Assembly: GCA_026122225.1 (NCBI GenBank)
Contig: JANEZZ010002706.1
Location: 717,387 to 781,386, forward strand
Source of the DNA: Heloderma charlesbogerti
Taxonomy: Eukaryota; Chordata; Lepidosauria; Squamata; Helodermatidae
Direction: 5' to 3'
Length of the DNA stretch: 64,000 nucleotides
The number at the start of each line of letters is the position of its first letter. Within the stretch, counting starts at the first letter, position 1. The translations under genes and the position numbers were made by a program. Below, in pieces: positions 43,687 to 56,789 of this stretch. Below the pieces are notes generated by a model. The model made no database searches. It saw only the letters and a program-made list of their open reading frames with translations, and had not been told where the DNA came from.

Positions 43687-45436
43687 GTAAATGAAGTTCT
43701 AGAAGCCAAGCTTCTGTGTGCAGCTTCTGCCACTGTGAGGGGGGAAAACTACTACTTCCTAATGTTACAGGAGCCTAGAGCTGTGTGCCAATGGCATCCC
43801 AAAATTCTCCACTCAACAGTGGACAGACATTTGGGGGATTGGAGCATTTCACCAAAAGTTTTTCAGAGGTTTGGCTCAGCATTAGTAGTGGCAGTAGCAC
43901 AGTTTCTGTTTTCCCCAAAGTTTCACCTACCCCTGCTGTGCCAGCAACCGCAGCAACTCAGTTGGCTGTCTTGCCACCATTTTGCATCCTCCACAACACC
44001 CCAGACCTAGGGACCACACAAAACAAACAATACAGTCATTGGTATTATTGTATTTGCTGTTGTTATGTATGGTATCTTGAGAGCATTGGCTATAGGGGGA
44101 CACATTTTGAATGAAAACATGAATAGTTAGAGAAAATTCTGCAAAGTGGCCTCTTCTAGGGGAGGCTGATGAAAAAAAGAAAAATGTCTTCAGAGAAATT
44201 TCAGTCCAGCTCTACAGGAGTCCCTCTCAGTCTTGTCCTACCAATCCTGTATAGGAATCAGTCTTCATAGGCAGTGGTGTACATGAAAGTTACAAAAAGT
44301 AACTGGCCTGTTGAATTGCATCTTAAAGTAAATCCCACGTGAAACCTTGGGACAGGCTTCTTTAAAACACACACACACACACCAACACTTGCCTCATATC
44401 CTACAGTGAAGGTTCCACCTCTTTCAGCTCACATACTGGCTGTTGCTGATGGGAGTTGGAGTCCAACAACATCTGGTGGGCTGCAGGTTCCCCACCCTTG
44501 CATTAAGGCATGGATATTTAGAGGTATCCATGGAAGTCTCCTATAGTTTCTGCCCATGTAGCATGGAGGTTAATGCATTCTCAGTGACTGATGAAAACCT
44601 GGACCCATGTCTAACAATGTTTGCCTGAATGTCTTACACAAATGGAAACACACTTTGTGCATGGTATGGAAGAGGAAACCAAATGGGTTTAACTGCAAGA
44701 ACAAGATCTTGGTGGTGTCATCTGCTGAGCCAAAGGATGTATCTCGTACTTTTTCTGCTGAACTAGCTTAACGCACAGTGCTTTGCATCCAGATTAAGTT
44801 ATACCTAGAGTACACTCATTAAAATCAATGGACTTGAGTTAGTCATTACTAAATTAAATCCCATTGATTTCAGTGGTCTGCTCTCAGTAATTCTGGATCT
44901 GACCCAATGCAGGAAAGGAGCAAGAAGTGGGTGATGGTAGAAAAACATTTTCTGCTAAAATGTTCTTCGATCCCCCTCTTGGCTTTACTTCTGAAATGTT
45001 TGTTTCACAACGTTTTTTCAGCAACTGTTCTTTCAGTCAGTTGATCTCTGTTTCCTATTGCATTATACACACACTCCTGCCGGGATTGCAAGAATGAATT
45101 GATAAGTAACTTGACCCGTACTGGCATATTTTTGGAATAATGTCCCTCAGTAACCGTGTGGAACTGACTCCTGCTGCCCTCCCAAAGAACATTTTGCTTG
45201 AGCAGTGGCGTAGTGGAGTTAGGGCTCACAGGCATGCAGCACTGACACTTTTTTATTAGCAGGGGTGATGATGTCATCTGCCACCTCCCCCCAGCTTCCC
45301 TGTTTGCTCTGAGCTGCCAATGCCATCCTCAGAGTAGCTGGGGGAGGGGGATGAATTTTCCCAGCAATAATGCATTGTTCCCAGTTGTAAGGCAAACTAT
45401 TTTGGGGTAGCTTGGTCTTGAATGGGCAGGTAGGAG
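43687..45436. other. Intergenic, P1 half-copy and (AC)n only
   Basis: (AC)n at 44367-44382 and a P1 half at 44425-44505 (GCTGATGGGAGTTGGAGTCC). The rest is unassigned. No gene seen. Confidence 0.45.
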
Positions 45437-45868
45437 TAGGGCTGTGCACCGCTTCGGCTCTGGATCCGAATTCGGAGAGCGGGTCAGGATCGGCCTGAAG
45501 CAGGTTGGATCAATCCAAAGTGCTTTGGAACACTTCGGGCCGATCCGGACAGCTGCCTACCCAGCTGCGCAAGCCCTCGCCTCCTTACCTGGACCCATGG
45601 GGAGCGCTCACAGCCTTCACCCTTTCTTCTTTTCTTTTGAAATACTTTTTGTTCTATTTTTTTATCTTTATAAATGAAATAAACGATAGCAACAACCCAG
45701 TCATTTGCCTTCACCCTTTTCAAGTGAGCCACCATTTTCTTTTAAAAGACTCCAGAAATAAAATCTGGTGCCATTGGTGGCCGTAAGGCCATCATGTACA
45801 CAACATTACAGGCCGAGGTGGGTTGGGGTGAATTTGAAAGTGGGTTTGGGGGTCCCTGCACAGCCCTA
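45437..45868. mobile_element. TIR element, TAGGGCTGTGCA termini
   Basis: Starts TAGGGCTGTGCACCG and ends CCTGCACAGCCCTA. GGATCGGCC..GGCCGATCC forms an internal hairpin. Flanking 8-mers do not match well (GGTAGGAG, GTTTAGAC). hAT-like by terminus; uncertain. Confidence 0.55.
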
Positions 45869-46844
45869 GTTTAGACCCATCAGCTTTACCAAGGACCTGC
45901 TCCTGGTGGAGATGAAAAGTGCTAGAACTGTTTTGTTGATATGGATCAACAGAACTGCCCGCAATGTTTTGGACTCTCCTTGGAGGTGTGGCTATGGGGA
46001 CCGTCATGATGAGCCCCTGCCCTCCAGAGATTACCATTACACCACTAGGCTTGAGCAAAGAATGGATACCAGCCACAACGGTCAGGAAACTGTGGACGTA
46101 CAGATCCTGCTTGCGCAGCTATAGTAATAGCTAAAGGTAACCATGTGAATGGAACCATGCTGCCACCGGTTCTTTATTTAAAGCATTTTTGTACCCCTCT
46201 CTTCAGCTGAAAACGTCTCCCAGAGCCACTTACAAAAATGAGTGATAACAGAGTCCCCAACCCTCAGGCATGCAGTCTAAAAGACATTGGAAAATGACTT
46301 GAGAAGGAGGAGGAAAAAAAGCAACCCCAGGCATATCTTTTAGTTTTGAAGTTCTTCTAGGCGGTCTTCTTTCTGGCAAGGCGGAGCAAAGGGAGCTCCT
46401 TGCAACAGCTCCTTCTCAAGGCTGGGTTGGCCTCTCCCTTGCCTTGATATTCTTGGCGGGGGGGGGGGGGCAGCCCTTGGGAGGCCCTTGGTTCTCTGGC
46501 TGATGGCAGAGGCCAGAGTGTTCCACCCTTACGGTCTGCAGTCCCAGGGCAACTGTCAGTGGGAGCAGAGTGTTCTTTCTGTCAAGCGGGGGCAAAGAAA
46601 GTTCCCTACAGCTGCTTCCCCTGCCCTATGGCTGGCTGGAGCCAGGTTGATCTCTCAGAGTTCACTCTTGAATCTAGGAGGGGTCAAATTATAGCCTTCT
46701 CCAGAGCTGACAAAGACTGTAACCGTGTCATACCTTTTAAAAAAAAAAAACAGAGTTCTAGCTATACAGTAAAAACCATGGCTACCTTTCAGAATCCCCA
46801 AAAGTACCTTTGGGGGCTGTTGCAGTTAGATGGATGAAATCTGT
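45869..46844. other. Intergenic; weak L2-like tail
   Basis: TTTAAAGCATTTTTGTACCC and CTCCCAGAGCCACTTAC (46170-46240) look like an antisense L2-type end. G run at about 46457-46470. No gene seen. Confidence 0.4.
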
Positions 46845-47165
46845 CAATTTCAGTTTCTCTCAGTTTCTCATTTTTCCAGTCTTAAATTCAGTTCACCTCA
46901 AACTTAGCAAAAAAAGATTTTTTAAGTTTGCATGAATATTTGCATTTTTGCACACATTTCTCCAAATGTACATCTTTGTACACAATTTTGCCTTATACAC
47001 ATTTTTGCATTTTTGCAAAAAATAACATGCATTTTTGAATGTTATTTTCACTAAGATACACATTCTTATGCACTTTTCTGTAATGTACACGTTTTGATTG
47101 GAGAACTGCATTGCAAAATTTTGAGAAGGGTAAATTTCCAAAGATCACTGAGTTTCAGTTCACAT
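46845..47165 (+). mobile_element. TAGGGATG-group element, diverged
   Basis: TTTCAGTTTCTCTCAGTTTC, then a T-rich interior with repeated GCATTTTTG and ACACATTT motifs and an AGTTTCAGTTCACAT end, parallel to 2344-2758. Terminal TAGGGATG is not preserved. Confidence 0.5.
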
Positions 47166-47264
47166 GTTATGTGCCTTCAGGATCAGGACACACCCTGACA
47201 GGCTGAGCATAAGCATGGTAACTCAGTAATAAATCCCACTGGGTTCAATAGGATTTACTCTCTC

Positions 47265-47372
47265 CTAGCTTTCCCCAACCTAGTGCCCTCCAGACTACAA
47301 CTCCCATAATCCTCAGCCAGAAAGGTCATCAGCAGTGCTGGCTGATGATTCATTGGGGTCGTAGTCCAACCC
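47265..47372. mobile_element. P1-family palindromic MITE
   Basis: TAGCTTTCCCCAACCTAGTG, CTACAACTCCCATAATCC, and the mirrored GTCGTAGTCCAACCCA. Confidence 0.65.
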
Positions 47373-48577
47373 ATACTGTGGTACGGTATGAAGTCATACA
47401 GCCCAATCTGCAGCCTCAGGCTCTACCCCCTTGTTCTGTTGCTTGGGCAGAGCAGGCCTCTGTCTGACTAATACAATCAGACAAAGCAGTAGGATTACCT
47501 CCAGGTTTTATGGGGTGTGGGGAGCCTTATGAATTGCCAAAAAAGAGGAAATTATTTATTTACTATTTCATTTCTATACCGCCCCATAGATGAAGCTCTC
47601 TGGGCGGTTTACAAGAAGTCATAAAAATACACCAGCATTACAAAATACAACGAAATGCAACATAATAAAAACAGTCTAAAAATTTAACACTGAAAAATTA
47701 AAACAATGTAAACAGCTAAAAGCAATTTAAGTGAACAATATATTCCCTAATAGACCTGTTCAAAAGCAGCCTGGGAGCAGGGCAGTCTTTACCTGGTGCT
47801 GAAAATATGACAGTGTCGGTGCCAGGCAGGCCTCAGTGGGGAGCTCATTCCAAAGTCAGGGAACCATCCCTGAGAAGGCCCTCTCTCTTGTTGCCACCTT
47901 CCAAGCCTCCCTTGGAGGTAGCAATCAGAGGAAGGTCCCAGTTATTGATCATAGTGTCCGGGTATGTTCAGGCTGGAAGAAGTGTTCTATCAGGTACTGC
48001 AGTCCTGAGCCATATAAGGCTTTATAGGTTAACACCAGCACCTTGAATCATGCTTGGAAACATACAGATAGCCAATGCAAGCAGGCCAAAATTGGTCTTA
48101 TATGCTCAGACTTTCTGGTCCCTGTTATTAATCTAGCAGCTGCATTTTGCACAAACTGGAGTTTCTGAACAGTCTTCAAGGGCAGCCCCATGTAGAATGC
48201 ATTGCAGTAATCTAATGTAGAGATTACCAGAGTATAGATTATTGAAACCAGGTTATCCCCCTCCAGATAGGGGCATAACTGGTCCACCAGCTGAAACTAG
48301 TAGAAGACACTCTGTGCCACTGAGGCCACCTGAGCCTCAAGTGACAGAGATGACTCCAGGAGAACCCGCAAGCTGCAAACCTGCTCCTTCAAGGGGAGTG
48401 CAACCCCATCCAGAACATCCTCCATCCTGTCAGAAGAACCACCCACTTAACAGCATCTCAGTCTTGTCTTGTGATTGAGCTTCCATTTGTTAGTCCTCAC
48501 CCAGTCTATTGTCATGGCCAGGCACTGATTTAGCACATCCACAGCCTCACCTGGTAAGGATGAAAAGGCGAAATAGA

Positions 48578-49134
48578 TAAGGATGTACGAATCCCTTGCT
48601 TTGTTCTGGTCCGGGGCGTCTGTGATGGGGGGGAAGTGATCCGTCCCTCCCCCTGGAATCCTCCCTGACTGGCTCCACTCCACGGCGAGTCCGCGGAGCA
48701 GCCGCCCAGGGCCGCCCGCAGCTGGACCTCTGTCCGCTGCCGGGCTGCGGCCACAAATGGTGGCTGCCGTAGCAGCCGCCATTTGCATCCCTGCGTTAGC
48801 CATGATAGGCTACATATATATTACGTAGCCTATCACGAAAACAGCAGGGACACAAATGGCATAGTGGACGCTATTTGCTTCCCTGCTCTTTGCCGTGATA
48901 GGCTACATAAATACTTACATAGCCTATCATGGCTAAAGTAGTGAGGGAAATGGTGGCCGCAGACCAGGGGCAGTGGATGGACCACACGGCCAACACAAGG
49001 TAAGATCTGTCCCAGGGAAGTTTTGCGGGGTGGCAGGGGGGATTGCTCCATTCCACCATGGACTCCGGGTGGGGGGCGGATTCTAAAGAATCTGGCCTCA
49101 CTAGAGTCCGTGGCGGAATTCTCTGACATCCCTA
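48578..49134. mobile_element. Hairpin-rich hAT-like element nested in L2
   Basis: Starts TAAGGATGTACGAATCCC and ends GGAATTCTCTGACATCCCTA, an inverted counterpart of 42174-42799. Flanks GAAATAGA (48570-48577) and GAGATATA (49135-49142) agree at six of eight bases, and the L2 YADD region reads on across the right flank. The TGATAGGCTACATAAAT and ATGGTGGC-type hairpin modules recur. Confidence 0.8.
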
Positions 49135-49818
49135 GAGATATAGCTCTGTGTCATCAGCATACTGATGACAACACACTCCGGATGACCCAGCTTAGCAGTT
49201 TCATGTAGATGTTGAACAGCATGGGGGACAAAACAGACCCCTGAGGAACCCTATGTTGGAGAATCCACAGGGCTAAGCAGTATTCCCCAACCACCACCTT
49301 CTGGAGCTGGCCATCCAAATAGGAGCGGAACCACTGCAATGCGGTACCCCCAACTCCCAGCTCAGACAGTCGCACCAGAAGGATACCATGGTTGATGATA
49401 TCAAAAGCCACCGAGAGATCAAGGAGTATCAACAGGGTTGATACTCCCCCATCTCTCTCCAGGCATAGGTCATCATACATGGCGACCAAGGCTGTTTCCA
49501 TGCCAAAACCCAGCCTGAACCCCAACTGAAATGGATCCAGATAATCGGTCTCATCCAAAAGTGCTTGGAGTTGGTTGGCCACCACCCACTCAGGGACCTT
49601 GCCCAGGAAAGGAACATTTGCTATGTGCCTAAAGCTGTTTAGATCTTCTGGGTCTGGAGGATTTCTTCAGGAGTGGCTTCACCATCACCTCTTTCAGGCA
49701 GGCTGGGACCACTCCCTCTCACAAGGAGGCATTTATCCTCTCTCTGGCCCAGTCAGCTGTTCCTACTGGCTTTTATAAGCCAAGAGGGGCAAGGATCCAA
49801 TATAGAAGTGGTCGCTCG

Positions 49819-50225
49819 CAGGGCTGGCCTTAAGGGTGGGTGAGCTGGGCGGTTGCTTGGAGTGCTGAGCTGAGGGGGGTGCCAAGCCGAACTCAGTAGC
49901 TGTGGAGTTTTTTAAATGTACTGTCTGCGGTGGGCTAGGCTGGCAAAAAGCAAGTGCCTGTAACCGTTTTTTCAGGGTCTACAGGTTGTTGAGGTATTAA
50001 CTACAAAAATGATCTTCCTTCAGTTAGCTTTAAAGTATGTTTCTTTTTCAGTTTCCACTTTGATCTCATTTGAGCTGGGCAAAAATCAGTGGAACACAGC
50101 ATTACTTTGAGGCAAGGTTACCGAGCACGTAGCCCTTCAAAGACTGTAAACACTATAAGCACTATTACTATATAGATAATAAAATAGAGCCGTAAGCTGC
50201 AAGAGATCAGCTGGATACCTTTTTA

Positions 50226-50256
<31 letters not shown>

Positions 50257-50606
50257 TTATTTACTATTTTTAAAGAGAAAAATAATGGATATTCTAAAAT
50301 AAAGAATGCTCACCCAAAGATAGGAATGGCTACAAGACAAAAAAAAATACTGTAACTAAAACCTGTGATAGTTCTGCTGTGTTGCATAGCACGCTGCCAC
50401 TGTTCAGAATGTGGTTTTTCGAACTTTGGCTTGTGCAAACTGTAGCACAGTGGCAGAGCGATCAAGGTTTTGAGCAATGTCATTCTCGATAGACATCACA
50501 CCAGTATCAGGCCCCATAAATCCTCTGGGTGGCCTTGCAAAACTGACGGGGGGGGCATCAAAGGCACTCCTCGCCCAGGGTGCTATTTATCCTAGGGCCG
50601 GCCCTG
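49819..50606. mobile_element. hAT-like element nested in L2, CAGGGC termini
   Basis: Starts CAGGGCTGGCCTTAAGG and ends CCTAGGGCCGGCCCTG. Flanks GTCGCTCG (49811-49818) and GTCACACG (50607-50614) agree at six of eight, and the L2 continues on both sides. It contains an (ATTT)n run near 50227-50256. No transposase frame. Confidence 0.78.
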
Positions 50607-51604
50607 GTCACACGAACCTGTCCCAAGCACCTTGTCCACGTCCTCGAGCTGTACCAGCTGAAACTCATCCAAGAAAATTGGACCTGGCTGTGCTCTTGAC
50701 ACCTCACCTGATTCACCTGCAGTAACACTGGAGTCTAAATCCTGGCAGATGCAAGAGATTTTATCTTGGAAGTGCCTAGCCAGTGCATCACAGTGGGCCT
50801 CAGACGGGTCCACAGTGTCCTTAAGGCCAGCATGTAATAGGCCCCAGATGACCATAAAAAGCTCCACTGGGCAGAATATAGAGGACTGAACAGAGGCAGT
50901 GAAATGTTCTTTCCTTGCCACTCTCACTGCCTTTGAATATACCTGGCCACAGGCACACACCAGAGTTCAATTGCATCCACTAGGAGTTTTTCTCCACCTG
51001 CACTCAAGCTGTCTCCTGTTTTGTTTCATTGCTCTCTCTGCTCCAGGTTATACGATGGTGCTGTTCGAGCTCTACTACACAGAGGCACTCAAGAGTGATC
51101 ATGTCCACTGCCCGGGTCATTTCTGCATTCCACAGATTGACCAAGGCTTTGACAGCAGCACCAGTCATATCAGCCCAGAAACTGCCCACAGGTCCTCCAG
51201 AAACCACCTGGAACCATGAGCCTCCGGGGGCAGACCATCTTAGTAGGTCCCCCACCCTTGCAGACAGGAAAAGCCTCAGTCTAAATCTCAGCAGGAGGTG
51301 ATCTGACTATGAGAAGGGACTGATTGAAAGACCCCCCCCACGTCCAAGCACCATGACCATGACCAGCTGAAAAAAACATGTCTAAAGTGTGCCCTGCTCC
51401 ATGCGTTGGGCCGATGACATGTTGGGACAGTCCCATGGCTGTCATGGAGACCATGAAATCCTGAGCTTTCCCAGACAATGGGCCCTCAGCATGAATGCTG
51501 ACGTCCCCCAGAATCAAAAGCCTGGGAGACTTCAACATCACATCTGAGACCACCTCTGTCAGCTCAGGCAGAGAGGCTGCTGGGTAGCAGGGTGGGCGGT
51601 TGAC

Positions 51605-51945
51605 ATTGTAAAAAAAAAAGGACAAAAGAAGGCAGTGATTTGCATACATTTTGCATATGCTAGTTTATATGCATAAATGCAAATTTATAAATAATGACTA
51701 TAATTTAAATAGAAATATAGATACGTTTCACCATAGTGTGGAAGACTGATGTGTGTGCCTGTTCAGTCAATTGATGGGCAACAGTTCTTAACTGGGTTTG
51801 GACTGGACAGACCTTCAAATATAGGATGTCGTGAAACAGAGGACGGTCCTTATAAAGGAGGATACATGGCTACCCTAGGGGGACCTTGGCCAGATGCCCT
51901 CAGTGGGCCTCCCCCTACATGGGAGGGTCCCCCTAAAGTACAAGG
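51605..51945. mobile_element. Dispersed repeat Y, copy 1
   Basis: GCATATGCTAGTTTATATGC, GGGCAACAGTTCTTAA, CCTTCAAATATAGGA, and an end at TACATGGCTACCCTA. It matches the split copy at 53646-54597 in order. Confidence 0.55.
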
Positions 51946-53645
51946 GCAGGGTTAGCTTGTAGTATGGCAAAGTGGTTGGCTTTTTTTCTTTTCTTTTGTA
52001 TACCTGCTGTAAGGGACAGGAGATCGCCTCTGTAGAAGAGCAGCCTCCCAGCATCCATCAATTTCTTTTTCCCACAATGCTCTGGATGTTGCATTGGTTC
52101 AGAACATTGTGGGAAAACCAAAATGGCAACCTCCACTGGCATTCACCATTCTGCCCCCCATTCCCGGAATGATGCAAAGCCTGGAGCACTGGAAAAAACA
52201 AAATGGCAGCCACCAAACCAATAGCGGCCATCAGACACCGAAGCAGGGGCAAGGGGAAGCAGGCAGGCAGCAGCAGAGTGGGCCCTAGCAGTTGCCCAGA
52301 GAGGCTACGTGCTAATGCTTTGCCTGCAAAACATTACTGTCCTGCTGCTATCAAGGAGCAAACTATGTACACAAGCCCTGCAAATGCAAGGTAACCTTTG
52401 TTACACAGCAAGGGAAGGGCTTCCTACAGCCAAGAAATTGGCATCAATGGAGGGCAAACAGAGGTTAGCCCACTCTGTCATTGCCCAACGCAACCACATT
52501 TTGTCTCTTGGCACATCGCTGCTGGCTGGCTGCTACCGTCCACTCACGATTAAGTTACGCTTCAGTTAGGCTTAATTCCCACAAATGGGATTTCAGGGTT
52601 CTCCAGCATCTGCTCTTGGAAACAGTTCCGAAACAAAATATTCGACTCACACGCAACGTGAAAATATTCATCTCGATGAGAGAGCCAGGATGCGGTGATG
52701 GAGAGGGTGTTGTTGGACTGAAACCAGGGAATCCTGGGTTTGATCTCCTCTCTTATGTTCCCCCAAGCCTGGCCTGGACCTGTTGAGCTATGTTTTAGCA
52801 GAAGCTGCCAACACCTTTTCATGGTGTTCTTGTTTCCTGGAATGATAAAGATTAGAAATCTGTTTATTTACACTGCTTTCACCTGTGCTGTCCTCCAGGC
52901 TCAAGGCAGGTCAAGCCAATGCCCCCTTACAAACAATACTTACCATCTGGCTCTTTCTGGTGAAAGGTTCTGAAAGCACCATTCTTTCTATCTGTGCCCA
53001 CAGGGTTCAACTTCCATGGCAGATTGATATGGAAGAGGGTCTTTAGTTTCACTTAGGATGCCAGTGGACCTTGGAAAACAGAGTCTGAAATCTAAATATC
53101 TCCCTAAGCCACACATGGGCTGGCCATGGGCCACATGTGGCCCACAGCTGGCTTCTGGGGGCCCACAGGCCCTCTCCCCACTGGATTGGTGCTGCAAACA
53201 GCTGTCAATGTGCTCTTCACCTTTTCCCAGCACCAAACCACTGGAAAACAGGAAGCGGGGGGAAGCATGCAGTGAGATTACTGGAAGAGTATTTGCATGT
53301 TTGTTTGTTTGTGAGAGAGGGGGGAGCCCAGACTTCACCCCCATCTGAGCCCCAATCTGCTGCCCACCAGCACATGTGGCCTTCAGGGGCAAATAGGTTG
53401 CCCACTCCTGCCACAAGCAGCAGCACTGCCTAGCCCAAAGGAGAGCAGCTACTCAGTGACATCAGAGCATTTAAGCCACTGGCAACCAGCAGGGCCATGA
53501 CTTTCCTACCAACTACGTCATCAGAGCAGCTCAGCCAATGATAGTGGTGTGATGCAAAGCGGACAAAGGCAGAGGAGAAAAAAGCAGAATTGAAGGGAGG
53601 ATAGGCCTATGGCAACATTGCAAGAAGGTCAGAGGACGAAGAAAG
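51946..53645. other. Intergenic; possible small foldbacks
   Basis: TTTTTCCCACAATGCTC and GAACATTGTGGGAAAA (about 52067-52118) form a foldback. GGCCACATGTGGCCC lies near 53130, with a related CACATGTGGCCTTCAGG at 53371. No gene recognised. Confidence 0.4.
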
Positions 53646-53794
53646 GTAGGGTGGCCTCTTCTAAAATGCCACAAAACAGGAAATGCATCATCAAAAAAGA
53701 GGACAAAGGAAGACACCAAATTGCATAACATTTCCATATGCTAATTTGTATCTATAGATGCAAATTTAGAACTAATAATTATAGTTCTACATTT

Positions 53795-54157
53795 CTACTA
53801 GTTGCCCATACATTTCCAAGCCCAATTCAAAGTGCTGGATTTGACTCGGGAGCACAATACCTGATGGAGCACCTCTCCTGGTATGAACCTACCCATATTC
53901 TACACTCATCATCTAAGGCCCTCCTCCAAGTGCCTCCTCTGACAGAGGCTCAGAGGGTGGCAACAAGGGAGTGGGCCTTCTCAGTGGTGGCCCCCCAATT
54001 TGAAATGATCTTCCAGTGAAACCCACCTGGTGCCAACATTTTGTACTTTTCGTGCCAAGTTAAGACCTTCCTCTACTCTCAGGCATTTTACAGAATATGG
54101 AAATGTTTCTAATGGGTTCTGGGATTTCTTATTGTTGATTGTTAAGATTTTTTATAA

Positions 54158-54191
<34 letters not shown>

Positions 54192-54357
54192 TATGTGTGT
54201 GTGTGTGTCTGCCTGTCTGTCTGTCTGTATATATATTATGTTGTATGTAAATAGTTTTTATATTATGTTACAATATTGTAGTTTTAAGGTTTTTAATCTT
54301 TGTAAACTGCCCAGATAGCTTTGAATATTGGGCAGTGTAGAAACAGAATGAATGAAT
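53795..54357 (+). mobile_element. L2-like LINE 3' part nested in repeat Y
   Basis: AAGCCCAATTCAAAGTGCTG, AAGGGAGTGGGCCTTCTCAG, then AAACTGCCCAGATAGCTTTG and GGGCAGTGTAGAAACAG. Heavily frameshifted. Confidence 0.75.
54158..54236. repeat. (TG)n/(CTGT)n microsatellite
   Basis: TG units with interspersed TATG, then CTGT units and a short TATATAT, inside the L2 3' UTR. Confidence 0.9.
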
Positions 54358-54597
54358 TTAAACAGAAATAGTCTATCTCACCATCAAGTGGATGACAGTG
54401 ATTAGGTGACCTGCGTGCTGGCCTTTTCAGTCTGCTGCCCAGGTGCTAAGCATTGATTGGCAACAGTTCTATGGTTATCTTTAAACCAAAATTGGACACT
54501 TCAAATAGAAGATGCCTCCAAATAGTGGATGGTCCTCAGGCAGCCCTTCAAATACAGGACTTTTCCCTGTAAAAGAGAACACATGGCCACCCAAAGA

Positions 54598-55047
54598 GTG
54601 CAGGACTGTCAGGAAAGAGTTTCAGCCACATTTGCAACTTGTCAATACTGGTGGGGATTTGAGCTGTCCTTGTTCCCATGTTATCACCCTCTGATGCCCG
54701 CCAAGTTCAATTTAAGTGGCAGCTGATCATGGACAAATTTTGTCCAAAGTACACCACTCCTAGACCCTGAACAGCTCTCTTCCATGTGGCCTGCAGAGCC
54801 CTTCCTTCGCTCCCCAGCTGAATGCCTTCCCATTTCCCAGTAGATTGGTGCTGGAAACAAATATCACTGCACTCTTCAGCTCTGCTGAGGGTTTAACCCT
54901 AAAAGAAAGGATACATCCATTAATAAGTGAAGCAAGGTGTTATACTCTTGTTGTTAACAAAACCACTTTTGTGGGGTTCTGGTGACAACCAAAGAAAAAT
55001 GAGTGAGCTAGAATAGGCGTGGGCAAACTTCAGGCTTACGAAATCAC

Positions 55048-55079
<32 letters not shown>

Positions 55080-55148
55080 TCATAACCTGCATTCTACCAG
55101 GAAATGGCACTCACGGCAGCGAACAACAATTTAAGATAAAAACGTAAC
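54598..55148. other. Intergenic with (TTTC)n at 55047-55081
   Basis: About nine TTTC units. No gene seen. Confidence 0.5.
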
Positions 55149-55546
55149 TAAGGGCGGAATCCTATGTTGATAGTAGGCAGTCTCCAAACTCAGATCCTCA
55201 CCTCTGTGCTCCAGCCGCCCTGCATTCTTGCTTGACGGGAGATTTCGTCCATCTAGCTGTGGCACTTCAGAGCAGGAGAGAAGGATGCTGAGGCAACCAT
55301 AGTAAGCTGCATAAGGCAGCTTCCCCAGTCTTCTCCCCTCCCCGCCTCTACCACAACCCCCTTTTCCCCATCTTCACACTCAGGTTTCTGAACACAGAGA
55401 GGTAGCTGGTGCGGTTCTTTTTGCACTGGCTATGAGGGCAGGGGTGGGTGGGTAGCGCAGTTTCCTGGCTCCGAGCCTGGAAACCAGAAAATCCTATGTG
55501 TCCCCCCTGCCCGCATGCTGTCTAGGGGATATAGGACTGTTCCCTA
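55149..55546. mobile_element. Element with GGAATCCTATG-type termini
   Basis: Left TAAGGGCGGAATCCTATG; right ATATAGGACTGTTCCCTAA. Same terminus group as 19986-20468, diverged; TSD unresolved. Confidence 0.5.
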
Positions 55547-56789
55547 AAACGATCATAAAACAAAACACCTGAAGCCCATCAACCAGAGCCGGGTGTAAAA
55601 TAGTGTTTCAGGCAGGGTAGACAGATGTTAATAATTAAGGAACAAAATGCCTCTCAGCACATGCTCAGCCCAGGAATTTGTGACTGGTAATAGTAACAAG
55701 CTCACAAGTCCTTTCACACACAGCTTCACTGCTGGTTCCACACTCCACCACCCATGAATTTTTATAGCAACCTAATTTGGAGCCGGGGGGAGCTTTTACT
55801 TGGTGGCATTGTCAGACAATTCGAAGTAAGAACTCTTTGCTGATCTACTATAAGTCATGTGCAGATCTGCAATAGATCCTGATCTACCTTCTGCCCATCC
55901 CTGAAATAAAATGCTAAAAATCAATATCTCCCTATAATGCAGAAGGACGTCTTCAGTTTTACTTTTCTCATCTATTTAAAAACGTCCATCTGCATTTAAT
56001 CCATACCTGCCTGAACAGCTTATGATATAGCAATTTAAACAAAAAAACATAGAGAGGTTTTAATAAAACACTTAAAACACACATGCCAAACCACAAGTGT
56101 ATAAAGATGGCAAGTAGTGCAGGGCATTCAGTGCTCATTTCAATGTCATATTTTAGACCATTCTCAATGCCGATAGGCCTCAATGTGGGAGGAAAGGCTG
56201 TGAGACAGATTGTAGCTCTTTAAACCAGAACAGTGTATTGTGGGTAGAGCCTCTGCTGCTGACACCATTCCTTCGACAGTGCAACCACCTCCACCATCGG
56301 GCCCGTCTGTTGTGCAGACAGGGGTGGGGAGGGTGGGGCATGGCGGTGATCAGACAACTCACTTGCTCACAGACCAACACCCAGTGAGCAACAGAACGAT
56401 TGTCTTGTGTTTGTCTTGCATGTCATCCGGCCGTACTTTTTGTTGTTTTTTTTTAAGTGAGGCAAAGCGCTCAGAATATTTACACTTGAGAGAACTTTCT
56501 TATGACACCTTGTGAGATGAGGGCTGTTTGTAAAACAGATAGTCCTCGTCCCAGCCAAATAACTCCAGTCAGCAGATAGATACAATCTCATTTCTTGCAT
56601 TCCTCATTTGCTGAAATGGCTACGGTGTTACCTTATTAATGCTCATCAGATAATTTCCCTTCATATAGGGAATTGTATACCCATTTTTTGGAAAATCCAA
56701 AATCTTTGCCCAGATTCCAGAATATTTTTCTTTTAAAGCTACGGTGGTTTCTGAGAGGTATATTCATATAGCCATTCATTATTGTATTT
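55547..56789. other. Intergenic, nothing recognised
   Basis: Short open frames on both strands without domains. Confidence 0.45.

Larger units (their letters stand above)
47552..51600 (-). mobile_element. L2-like LINE, antisense, about 4 kb, decayed
   Basis: The 3' end is at the left: complement of an AATAAAT tail and CCGCCCAGAGAG. Reading leftwards from 51600: endonuclease part with PRLLILGDVSIH (51281-51649 frame), a linker (50592-50960), reverse transcriptase with DPFQLGFRLGFGMETALVAM, LLILLDLSVAFDIINHGIL, PQGSVLSPMLFNIYM (49154-49585) and a YADDTELY active site just left of that, then GLPLKTVQKLQFVQNAAARL (48048-48287). Two hAT-like elements (48578-49134 and 49819-50606) interrupt it. 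Excluding them, about 2.7 kb of LINE remain. It has several frameshifts and is inactive. Confidence 0.85.
53646..54597. mobile_element. Dispersed repeat Y, copy 2, split by L2
   Basis: Starts TAGGGTGGCCTC and ends ACATGGCCACCC, giving imperfect inverted termini. The left part ends near 53794 and the right part resumes near 54358 with TTTAAACAGAAATAG, matching copy 1. Confidence 0.55.
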
